A DNA stretch of 7,910 bases from Cytophagaceae bacterium. Lineage in GTDB: Bacteria; Bacteroidota; Bacteroidia; Cytophagales; Spirosomataceae. The translations under genes and the position numbers were made by a program. Below the pieces are notes generated by a model, which searched no databases, was not told where the DNA came from, and worked only from the letters and a program-made list of their open reading frames with translations. Below are positions 1-7,500 of the stretch, piece by piece. How positions within the stretch are numbered: the first letter of the stretch is position 1; each line of letters begins with the position of its first letter. Where the stretch lies: positions 1 through 7,910 of the forward strand of contig CANHCG010000069.1 in assembly GCA_947459055.1 (NCBI GenBank), read 5' to 3'.

Positions 1-770
1 AACCCTTTTTGGACTAACATCCCTCTTGTTTCTTCTCCAAAGGCCTGATTAATTTCTAAGGCCAAATAACCGCCTTTGCTCAAGCGGTCCATCGCAAAAT
101 CCGCCAAGGCCACATAAAATTTCAATGGATCTGCATTCGGCACAAACAATGCCACATGCGGCTCAAAATCGAGTACATGAGACTGCATATCCTCCTTTTC
201 CTTTTCTAATACATAGGGGGGATTTGAGACAATAATATCCCATTGGCCTTGGGTGTAAGACCATGAAAAAAGATCTTGTTGGTGAAATGCCACTCGCGCG
301 CCTAGCTTTTCAGCATTCGAAGCCGCGGTCACTAAAGCCTCCTCAGAAACATCCCATGCACTCACCTCCGCTCTCGTGGCTAAGGCAAGACTTATTGCGA
401 TGCAACCTGAACCCGTTCCCACATCCAACACATTTGAATCAGGTTTAATCAAAGGAATCACTTTCAATACCAATTCCTCTGTCTCCGGCCTTGGAATTAA
501 AGTGGACGGATTTAAATTATATAGTCGATCCAAGAAAAATCCAGCGCCCATGACATATTGCAGGGGCTCCCCGCTGGCCAGCCGGTGCAAGCGATCATCC
601 CAATCCCTGAAAGGCTCAACCGCTTTTCCCATCATCACCTCGGTAGCCGACAATCCAAATCCAATATCCAAGCAACGATTAGCAATCGCTTTTCGCTCCT
701 CACGAGAATATTGCTCACCTAAGGCATGGATAATGGAATCAAAAAGATGAGTAGAGGAAATTTTTGTCAT
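1..770 (-). CDS. prmC: Peptide chain release factor N5-glutamine methyltransferase, 3'-truncated by the window edge
   Basis: PrmC methylates the glutamine of the GGQ motif in release factors RF1 and RF2, using S-adenosylmethionine, in the cytoplasm. Reading the minus strand from ATG at 770-768 gives 256 residues with no stop before the window edge. Family hallmarks occur in the right order: GEPLQYVMG (about 67-75) in the N-terminal helical domain, the linker IPRPETEELV (92-101), the SAM-binding glycine-rich loop DVGTGSGCIA (116-125), the catalytic NPPYV (183-187) that holds the substrate glutamine, and DFEPHVALF (201-209). E. coli PrmC has 277 residues, so roughly 20-30 C-terminal residues are missing here simply because the window ends. 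The chosen ATG gives a normal N-terminus, and no Shine-Dalgarno sequence precedes it, as is usual in Bacteroidota. The gene is divergent from the dehydrogenase genes and probably unrelated to them. Identification is secure. Confidence 0.96.
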   Translation of the reverse strand, partial: MTKISSTHLFDSIIHALGEQYSREERKAIANRCLDIGFGLSATEVMMGKAVEPFRDWDDRLHRLASGEPLQYVMGAGFFLDRLYNLNPSTLIPRPETEELVLKVIPLIKPDSNVLDVGTGSGCIAISLALATRAEVSAWDVSEEALVTAASNAEKLGARVAFHQQDLFSWSYTQGQWDIIVSNPPYVLEKEKEDMQSHVLDFEPHVALFVPNADPLKFYVALADFAMDRLSKGGYLALEINQAFGEETRGMLVQKG

Positions 771-785
771 TTGAATAAATTCAAG

Positions 786-793
786 CAAATTTA
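786..793 (-). promoter_or_regulatory. Candidate -7 promoter element for prmC
   Basis: Read on the minus strand this is TAAATTTG, a full match to the Bacteroidota -7 consensus TAnnTTTG. It lies 15 bases upstream of the prmC start codon and would give a very short leader. No TTG is visible at the expected -33 distance, so the call rests on the -7 element alone in an AT-rich region. Confidence 0.35.
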
Positions 794-803
794 GGACTAT
801 TTT

Positions 804-836
804 TTTGATGGAGTTTGCATAAAATCCCTATATTTG
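804..836 (+). promoter_or_regulatory. Candidate Bacteroidota sigma-A promoter for the dehydrogenase genes
   Basis: TATATTTG at 829-836 matches the -7 consensus TAnnTTTG exactly. TTTG at 804-807 sits 21 bases upstream of it, within the usual spacing for the -33 element. Transcription would begin near 841-843, leaving a leader of about 15 bases before the ATG at 856. Sequence and spacing both fit, but the start site has not been measured. Confidence 0.55.
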
Positions 837-855
837 AAATTCTAAACAATTACCT

Positions 856-1422
856 ATGAATATAAATCGAAGAGAGGCGGTCCAACGGGTCGCGGCACTC
901 ATGGGGGGCATGATTTCTGCCCCAGCTATGGCCGGCATCATGGGCCAAAAAACCAACCAAGGTACATTCGTTTCCTTTTCTACTGAGCAAGTAGCACTGA
1001 TCGTTGCGATTGCTGATGTGATTATTCCTTCGACCAAAACACCAGGCGCCCAGGCTGCTGGTGCGGAAAGATATATCTTGAATGTCGTTCAAGATTGTTA
1101 CACGAAAGCCGAACAAGATGCTTTTTATGCGGGTTTAGTAAAAATAGACGCGGATTGTAAGTCCAAAACCGGGAAGGGTTTTGTACAAGCGACAGATGTA
1201 CAGAAAAAAGAAGCCTTAACCGCATGTATGCTGGAAGGTGATGTGGCGAGAAAAGCGAAAAAAGGTGTCACTCCTTTTTTCTTTATGATCAAAGAACTTT
1301 CGACCGTGGGTTATTTTACGTCGAAAATTGGCGCTACAGAGGCGCTAGAATACCTCCCGATTCCAGGGAAATTTGATGGATGTATGCCTTTGGATCCAAA
1401 ACAAAAAACCTGGGCTTTATAA
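856..1422 (+). CDS. Gluconate 2-dehydrogenase subunit 3 family protein (small subunit of the GMC dehydrogenase)
   Basis: This 188-residue protein resembles the small (gamma) subunits that accompany membrane-associated or periplasmic GMC dehydrogenases. Visible family features are an N-terminal NRREAVQRVAALMGG stretch with paired arginines at 5-6, a small-residue hydrophobic segment running to APAMA (about 22-26), ADVIIPSTKTPGA (53-65), and a C-terminal block containing FFFMIKELSTVGYFTS (141-156) followed by PGKFDGC (170-176). The N-terminus resembles a twin-arginine signal, although the classical hydrophobic residue and lysine after the arginines are absent. In characterised relatives such as Burkholderia FAD-glucose dehydrogenase, the small subunit carries the Tat signal and brings the flavoprotein across the membrane with it. 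The flavoprotein gene begins 21 bases downstream, consistent with one operon and one complex. Family assignment is firm; the substrate is not known. Confidence 0.9.
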   Translation: MNINRREAVQRVAALMGGMISAPAMAGIMGQKTNQGTFVSFSTEQVALIVAIADVIIPSTKTPGAQAAGAERYILNVVQDCYTKAEQDAFYAGLVKIDADCKSKTGKGFVQATDVQKKEALTACMLEGDVARKAKKGVTPFFFMIKELSTVGYFTSKIGATEALEYLPIPGKFDGCMPLDPKQKTWAL

Positions 1423-1443
1423 TTTACCTGAACTATTTGACCA

Positions 1444-3156
1444 ATGAATTTAAATATAGACGCAATCAAATCGATCACCTATGACGCAATCGTCGTAGGA
1501 TCTGGGGTATCCGGAGGCTATGCTGCAAAAGAATTAACTGAAAAAGGAATGCGCACCTTAGTCTTGGACCGGGGCAAGCAAATGGAACATATTACCGGTT
1601 ACGAACCGAGTTACAAAGATCCTTGGGATTTTAAATACAATGGCTTATTGACCCAAGAACAAAAGGCTTCTCACCCAAAACTATCCCGCGATTATCCCTA
1701 CAATGAGATGACCGAGAAGTATTGGATGAACGATTCAGACTCCTTATATAAAGAAGAAAAACGGTTTGACTGGTTCAGACCGAATATCGTTGGAGGAAAA
1801 TCCATCATGTGGGGCCGTCAAACCTATCGCTTGAGTGATTTGGATTTTGAGGCTAATCTAAAAGAAGGTATTGCCGTTGACTGGCCGATTCGCTATGCGG
1901 AAATCGCTCCTTGGTATTCGTATGTCGAAAAACATGTAGGTATTTCGGGGGAGGCTTTGGGCTTACCGCATTTACCAGATTCGGAGTTTTTAAAGCCGAT
2001 GGAGATGTATTGTGTGGAAAAAGAAGTTCGTAAAAGAATTGAAAAGAATTTTCCGGGTAGACATATGACGATTGGTCGGGTAGCGAATTTATCGGAGGCG
2101 AAGCAGGCTCAATTAGGCATCGGCCGTTCAGCTTGTCAGTACCGTAACAAATGTCGCTTAGGTTGTCCTTATGGCGCCTATTTCAGTACGCAATCTTGTA
2201 CCTTACCACCAGCGGCGAAAACGGGTTTATTGACCTTGCGTCCAGATTCATTAGTATCTGAAATCATTTACGATGCGCAAAAGCAACGAGCGAAGGGTGT
2301 TCGGGTAATCGATACGGTGACGCATGAAGTGAAAGAATATTTTGCGAAAGTGATTTTTGTGTGTGGTTCGACGGTTAGTACAACGGCCCTATTATTGAAT
2401 TCAAAATCAAATCGTTTCCAAAACGGTTTCGGAAATGATTCAGGTGAATTAGGTCATAATTTGATGGACCACCACTTTAAGCTTGGGGCTAGTGGAACTT
2501 GGGAAGGAGATGAAGATAAATACTACATTGGTCGGCGGGCGAATGGAATCTACATTCCAAGATACCGTAATATAGGAAATGACAAACGTGATTATGTACG
2601 TGGTTTCGGATATCAAGGAAGTGGTAGCCGTCAAGGTTGGAATCGTGGCATCGGCGACTTAAGTTTTGGTCCAGATTACAAAGATTCGATGACACGTCCA
2701 GGTCCTTGGTCGATGGCCTTAGGTGGTTTCGGTGAGACTTTGCCTTACCACGAAAATAAGATGTATTTAGACCCGAACACCAAAGATAAATGGGGTTTAC
2801 CCGTGGTTGTGTTCGATGCGGAATTCAAAGAGAATGAGCGTAAAATGCGGAAAGACATCATGAATGATGCGGGTGAAATGTTAGAAGCGGCGGGATTGAA
2901 AAATGTCAAAGCTTATGACAACGGTTCTTATCCAGGTATGGCCATTCATGAAATGGGTACGGCACGGATGGGTCGTGATCCCAAAACCTCGGTATTAAAT
3001 GGCCACAATCAGGTACATGCGTGTAAAAATGTATTTGTGACGGATGGGGCCTCGATGACCTCCGCTTCGTGCGTAAATCCTTCCCTTACCTATATGGCAT
3101 TAACAGCCAGGGCGGCGGATTTTGCTGTGAAGGAAATCAAAAAGAAAAATTTATAA
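1444..3156 (+). CDS. GMC-family FAD-dependent sugar/alcohol dehydrogenase (large subunit)
   Basis: This 570-residue flavoprotein would oxidise a hydroxyl group of a sugar, glycoside or polyol. The N-terminal FAD-binding dinucleotide fold is clear: YDAIVVGSGVSGG (13-25) followed by an acidic-ended strand LVLDRG (39-44). GGKSIMWGR (117-125) fits the second flavin contact. The C-terminal catalytic pair of GMC enzymes is present, with His502 in HEMGTARMG and Asn545 in CVNPSLTYMA. Cys231, Cys237 and Cys241 form a CX5CX3C pattern like the [3Fe-4S] ligands of Burkholderia FAD-glucose dehydrogenase, which suggests a dehydrogenase rather than an oxygen-using oxidase. There is no signal peptide, so export probably depends on the Tat-like small subunit encoded just upstream. 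Related pairs include gluconate 2-dehydrogenase and glycoside 3-dehydrogenases that make 3-keto sugars; sequence alone does not decide between C1, C2 or C3 oxidation. No cytochrome subunit is encoded in the window. Confidence 0.93.
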   Translation: MNLNIDAIKSITYDAIVVGSGVSGGYAAKELTEKGMRTLVLDRGKQMEHITGYEPSYKDPWDFKYNGLLTQEQKASHPKLSRDYPYNEMTEKYWMNDSDSLYKEEKRFDWFRPNIVGGKSIMWGRQTYRLSDLDFEANLKEGIAVDWPIRYAEIAPWYSYVEKHVGISGEALGLPHLPDSEFLKPMEMYCVEKEVRKRIEKNFPGRHMTIGRVANLSEAKQAQLGIGRSACQYRNKCRLGCPYGAYFSTQSCTLPPAAKTGLLTLRPDSLVSEIIYDAQKQRAKGVRVIDTVTHEVKEYFAKVIFVCGSTVSTTALLLNSKSNRFQNGFGNDSGELGHNLMDHHFKLGASGTWEGDEDKYYIGRRANGIYIPRYRNIGNDKRDYVRGFGYQGSGSRQGWNRGIGDLSFGPDYKDSMTRPGPWSMALGGFGETLPYHENKMYLDPNTKDKWGLPVVVFDAEFKENERKMRKDIMNDAGEMLEAAGLKNVKAYDNGSYPGMAIHEMGTARMGRDPKTSVLNGHNQVHACKNVFVTDGASMTSASCVNPSLTYMALTARAADFAVKEIKKKNL

Positions 3157-3167
3157 GAACAACTAAC

Positions 3168-3194
3168 ATGCGGATTTCGGTCCGCATTTTTTTT
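3168..3194 (+). terminator. Short terminator-like hairpin between the GMC gene and the lactonase gene
   Basis: ATGCGGA (3168-3174) pairs perfectly with TCCGCAT (3181-3187) around the loop TTTCGG, and eight T residues run from 3187 to 3194. This is a classical intrinsic-terminator layout for plus-strand transcription. It ends only 11 bases before the next start codon, and no clear promoter lies between, so it may act as a partial terminator or an mRNA-processing hairpin rather than a full stop. Confidence 0.75.
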
Positions 3195-3205
3195 CAATCC
3201 TCTCA

Positions 3206-4225
3206 ATGAAAAAAATCATGTTAATGTCCGCCATGTGTGTCGGGCTTTTTTCAACCATGGCAGCAGCACAACAAACCTATCCCACCATCGGAAAAATCCA
3301 CCGATTGGATCCGGCACTAGATCATTTATTAGATACCACCTCCAAAATTGAAATTTTGGGAACAGGCTATACCTGGTCGGAAGGTCCTGTTTGGGTAAAA
3401 AAAGGGGGCTATCTATTATTCTCTGATGTACCTGAGAATGTAATTCATAAATGGTCGGCAAAGGAAGGCGTCACACCATTCCTCAAACCTTCAGGCTATA
3501 CAGGAACTGGGGTTTATTCAGAAGAACCAGGTTCAAACGGCTTGATCATTAACAAAAAAGGAAATTTGGTTTCTTGCGAGCATGGCGATCGTCGCATCGC
3601 TGAAATGCCTTTGGATAAGCCAGAACAAAAGAAGACCCTTGCGCATTTATTTGAAGGTAAAAAACTCAATAGCCCGAATGACCTGGTTCAAAAAAGCAGC
3701 GGCGAGTATTATTTTACGGACCCTCCTTATGGGCTTCCAGGTCGCGGAAAGGACGAACCTGCGAAAGAATTAGCGTTTCAAGGGGTTTACAAAATCGACA
3801 AAAAAGGAAATTTAAGCTTACAAACCACCGACCTCGTTCGGCCAAATGGCTTGGCTTTTAGTCCAGACGAAAAAATATTGTATGTAGGTCAATCTGACAT
3901 GAAAGGTTTGGTTTGGATGGCCTACCCGGTGGAAAAAGATGGAAATTTAGGCAAGGGGAAAGTGTTTTTTGATGCGGGCTATCTTTCGAAAAAAGGCTGG
4001 CGTGGCGCACCAGATGGATTCAAAGTGGACAAAGAAGGAAATCTATGGGCGACTGGACCTGGTGGTGTGTTAATCATTAGCCCGGAAGGAAAATTATTGG
4101 GTCGAATTGAGGCGGGGTCGGCGACGGCCAACTGCGCATTCGGCGAAGACGGTAAAACCTTATTTATCACGGCCGACATGAATTTACTTCGTGTCAAAAC
4201 CAAAACTACAGGGATCGGATTCTAA
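3206..4225 (+). CDS. SMP-30/gluconolactonase-family protein, secreted
   Basis: This 339-residue protein belongs to the SMP-30/gluconolactonase/LRE family of six-bladed beta-propellers, which use a bound divalent metal to hydrolyse sugar lactones. A signal peptide is evident: MKK, a hydrophobic core, then AAA before Gln22, with probable cleavage after Ala21, placing the protein in the periplasm. Expected metal-site residues are present: Glu59 in SEGPVW, Asn158 in NSPND, Asn214 in RPNGLAFS and Asp270 in PDGFKVD. Propeller-repeat segments such as GLIINKKGNLV (112-122) and GFKVDKEGNLWAT (271-283) recur through the chain. The gene follows the dehydrogenase by 49 bases across a hairpin. Context suggests hydrolysis of a lactone made by the upstream enzyme, but members of this family have varied substrates, so gluconolactone itself is not proven. 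The start ATG is the only one giving an intact signal peptide. Confidence 0.9.
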   Translation: MKKIMLMSAMCVGLFSTMAAAQQTYPTIGKIHRLDPALDHLLDTTSKIEILGTGYTWSEGPVWVKKGGYLLFSDVPENVIHKWSAKEGVTPFLKPSGYTGTGVYSEEPGSNGLIINKKGNLVSCEHGDRRIAEMPLDKPEQKKTLAHLFEGKKLNSPNDLVQKSSGEYYFTDPPYGLPGRGKDEPAKELAFQGVYKIDKKGNLSLQTTDLVRPNGLAFSPDEKILYVGQSDMKGLVWMAYPVEKDGNLGKGKVFFDAGYLSKKGWRGAPDGFKVDKEGNLWATGPGGVLIISPEGKLLGRIEAGSATANCAFGEDGKTLFITADMNLLRVKTKTTGIGF

Positions 4226-4253
4226 TCCGTCACCTTTATTCAATATTTCATTT

Positions 4254-4288
4254 ATCCACCGTTCGATAAACGAATGGTGGATTTTTTT
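4254..4288 (+). terminator. Intrinsic terminator after the lactonase gene
   Basis: A 12-bp stem is formed by ATCCACCGTTCG (4254-4265) and CGAATGGTGGAT (4271-4282), with one G-T wobble and the loop ATAAA. Seven T residues follow (4282-4288). It lies 29 bases after the stop codon and should end transcription of the dehydrogenase-lactonase unit. The opposite strand has no matching T-run, so it appears one-directional. Confidence 0.88.
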
Positions 4289-4423
4289 AACTAAATGGAA
4301 ATAAGAAAATTAAACAAAAAAAATATTTGTTTTTTTTTCAAAATCACGCCCTTGATTTCTCTTCCACAAGTAGCCCACAATATTGCCCTGAACGGCCTGA
4401 TTGTTGATTTATCGAGATGCAAT

Positions 4424-4446
4424 TATTGTATTTTTTTGATACAATA
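4424..4446. repeat. Inverted repeat, 8-bp perfect arms
   Basis: TATTGTAT (4424-4431) and ATACAATA (4439-4446) are exact reverse complements separated by seven bases, mostly T. It lies three bases before a second, longer inverted repeat. It could be an operator or part of a leader structure. The arms are pure A/T apart from one G-C pair each, so chance is a realistic alternative. Confidence 0.5.
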
Positions 4447-4449
4447 TTA

Positions 4450-4477
4450 AACTATCCTTATTCGGATAAGGATAGTT
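4450..4477. repeat. Perfect 12-bp-arm inverted repeat upstream of susC
   Basis: AACTATCCTTAT (4450-4461) and ATAAGGATAGTT (4466-4477) are exact reverse complements around the four-base loop TCGG. The repeat ends 63 bases before the susC ATG. No T-run follows directly, so it is not a standard terminator. It could fold as an RNA hairpin in the susC leader or serve as a DNA operator. The length and perfection of the arms make chance unlikely. Confidence 0.75.
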
Positions 4478-4540
4478 ACCGGCTTTTTGACGAGTATATT
4501 TAGCGGTTATATTCAACTTATATTAACTAAATCCATTTCT

Positions 4541-7500
4541 ATGAAAAAAATTCAATTAACATTATTTATGATGCTATTGATTTTCCAGGGATTTGCACAA
4601 AGTCTGCAAGTAAAAGGAAAAGTTAGCTCATCAGACGGAGCGGGAATTCCTGGAGTTTCCGTAACGGAAAAAGGCACGAACAACGGTAGCGTGACCAGTG
4701 CGGATGGTAATTATACCATCAAAGTGGCATCGGGGGCAAATGCAGTCCTTGTGTTTTCATCTGTAGGGATGAACAGTAAATCAGAAACAGTTAGAAATCG
4801 AACTATAATCGATGTGACACTAGAGGATAATTTGAAGGAATTATCTGAAGTCGTGGTGGTTGGTTATGGCTCTCAAAGAAAACAAGATATTACCTCTGCT
4901 ATTTCGGTTATCGGCATGAAGGATATCGGGGAGCAACCGGCAAACAATTTGAACCAAATGTTACAAGGACGTGCCGCTGGGGTTACTGTGAAGCAGAAAA
5001 GTGGTACTCCGGGTGGATTATTTGAAGTTCGTGTTCGTGGTATCGGTTCCTTAGGAGCAGGTAGTGATCCTTTGTATGTAGTTGACGGATTTGTCGTAGG
5101 TACTTCAGTAGGTCAAAACTTTAACCCAAATGATATTGAAAGTATTTCAATCTTAAAAGATGCGGCTTCGACTGCGATTTATGGAGCTAGAGGATCAAAC
5201 GGGGTAGTGTTAATTAACACGAAAAATGCGAAGGAAGGAAAGGTAAATATCAACTTCACCTTAGACCATGGAATTCAAAATATCCCAATGTCTCGTAGAA
5301 CACCTGTATTAAATGGTGTTGAATTTGCACAATTCAAAAAAGAGATCTTTGAAGATAACTTCCGATATTTTAAACAAAAAGAACCAACGTTAGAAGATGT
5401 GCCATTAGGATATCGTTATCCTGAGCAAACGAAATTTTCTACCGATTGGTTTGGTGCGATTTTAAATAATAATGCGCCTTATACGGATGCCAACTTGACG
5501 ATTTCTTCAGGTAAAGGAACGATGAAATCCATGTTTTCTGTGGGTTATTTCAAAGAGTCTGGCTCTATCGTAAATACAGGTTATGAGCGTGTTTCGGTTC
5601 GTAGCAATTTGGGTGGTCAAGTCACTAAATTTTTAAACGTAGGACTTAATGTAAACGGAAGTATTACTAAGCAAAACATTGCCAATACAGATGGACGTAG
5701 TGCTTTAGTAGGGGGTGCTCTATTGATGGATCCACGTGAGCCGATTTACAATGCAGATGGTTCGATGAGACCGTACATTGGTGGAGTTGACGGAGCTTTT
5801 GGTTTCCCAAATCCATTGTTTTTACTTCAAAATGTTACACGTCGTAGGAATATTGCTGATGTGTTAGCCAATGCTTACGCGGAGTTCACCATTTTGCCTT
5901 CTTTGAAGTTTAAGTCTTCAGCTAATACAAAATTGAACTACAATGCATTTAAGGAATATGTGCCTTCGACGATCGGTGCCTCTGTGGCATCAGGAACGGC
6001 GGGTGCTCCTCCGAGAATTGCTACGGCTAGAGATATTACGGATCGTTTGTTCAACTATTCATTTGACCAATTATTAACCTACAATCCTAAGATTGGGGAA
6101 GACCATAAATTGGATGCTATGCTTGGTTTCACAGCACAAGAAGAGAATGTATATGGAATTGATGCATCAGGAAATACATTCCCGGATGATTTAGTTCGTT
6201 ACATTGGTGCAGCTTCGATTAGATCAGCTAACTCATATGAGAATGGTTGGACTTTGATGGCTTATTTTGCGCGTGCCAACTACTCATTCAAAGACAAGTA
6301 TTTATTCTCGGCATCTTTCAGAAGAGAGGGTAGTTCACGTTTTGGAGAATTCAATAAGTTTGGAGACTTCCCTGCAGCGTCGATTGGTTGGAGAATTTCT
6401 GAAGAGCCATTCATGAAGGATATTCCAGTTATCAATGATATGAAATTGCGTGCGAGTTGGGGTGTAACTGGTAACAACAACATTGGTAACTACCCAAGCT
6501 TAGCTTTCGTGGGTATCAATAACTACATCTTAAACAATTCGTTTGCACCTGGAAAAGTAATTAGTTCGTTTGCAAACTCCTCATTGAAATGGGAAAAATC
6601 AGATCAATTAGATTTAGGTTTAGACTTAGCGACGTTTAATAATAAGTTGACTTTCACGTTTGAATACTACAGAAAGTTGACGAATGACATGTTACTTCCT
6701 GTATCGATCCCAGCTGTTTCAGGTTTTACAACCAGTTTGGACAACATTGGTCAGGTAGAGAACAAGGGAATCGAGTTAAGTGTTGATTACCGATCTAATT
6801 TAGGACCTGTTAATTTCAGAACAAATGTTAATATTTCTGCCAATCGCAGTAAAATCTTAGCGATTAAAGGGGCCAATGATATGTTGTATTACGGTAGTTT
6901 CTACGGTGGTTATAACGTAATGAAAGTAGGCCGACCAATTGGTATGATTTATGGTTACAAGAAATTGGGTATTTTCAATACGCAAGCTGAAATCGACGCT
7001 TGGGCTAAGCAAGATGGTGTAATCCCAGGGGGTATGAAGTTTGCGGATACGAATGGAGATGGTGTTGTATCTTATGATACGCAAGACATGGTTGAAATCG
7101 GTAATCCAAATCCAGATTTCACATGGGGCTGGACTGTTGCAGCAGACTACCGTAAATTTGACTTAAATATTCTATTTGTTGGAGCTCAGAATTTTGATAT
7201 TTATCGGAACATTGAGGCGTCTACGATGAATATGGATGGTGTATTTAACGTGTTAACTAAGGCGAAGGACCGTTGGCGTTCCGCCGCAAATCCTGGTACA
7301 AATCCAAATGACAAAAACTCACAAGGAGGTACCAATTACTTTAAGTGGTCACGTGAAAGTAGCGAGCGTTATGTATATGATGGTAGTCACATCTGGTTGA
7401 AAGCAGTTACTTTAGGTTACACATTGCCTAAAATGAAATCTGTTTTCAGTGATGCGCGAATTTTCTTTACAGCGAATAACCTATTCTTATTTACAAACTA

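Larger units (their letters stand above)
4226..4540. other. AT-rich intergenic region before susC
   Basis: These 315 bases contain no credible gene. They hold the terminator of the preceding unit (4254-4288), an A/T-tract inverted repeat with arms AAACAAA and TTTGTTT (4312-4318 and 4326-4332) running into a nine-T tract, and two further inverted repeats at 4424-4446 and 4450-4477. No perfect TAnnTTTG promoter is found for susC. The nearest plus-strand candidates are TATTTTTT (4429-4436), with TTG 22 bases upstream at 4404-4406, and TATATTTA (4495-4502), which lacks a clear -33 element. Each has one mismatch. In-frame codons run upstream from the susC ATG to an ATG at 4487, but the residues they would add are not signal-peptide-like. 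Confidence 0.6.

Noticed and set aside
376..750. A 124-codon plus-strand open frame over the prmC region
   Set aside because: It is antisense to prmC, whose conserved motifs (IPRPETE, DVGTGSG, NPPY) are unmistakable on the minus strand; the plus-strand translation shows no recognisable domain.
4312..4338. A/T-tract inverted repeat (AAACAAA and TTTGTTT) followed by nine T residues, considered as another terminator
   Set aside because: The stem would be almost entirely A-T and weak, and the preceding transcript is already ended by the strong hairpin at 4254-4288. It is probably low-complexity intergenic sequence.
4487..4540. An 18-residue N-terminal extension of the SusC protein from the ATG at 4487
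   Set aside because: The extension would precede a complete signal peptide beginning at 4541 and does not itself look like a signal sequence; the shorter start is the expected form.
4226..4540. A riboswitch or small RNA gene in the intergenic region
   Set aside because: Apart from simple hairpins I see no conserved aptamer-like core or a promoter-terminator pair enclosing an independent transcript; the 12-bp hairpin alone is not enough.
7046..7063. A calcium-binding EF-hand or dockerin domain suggested by DTNGDG in the SusC protein
   Set aside because: A DxNGDG segment ahead of a GNPNPDF block is common in SusC-family barrels, and there is no second loop or flanking helix pair to support a separate domain.
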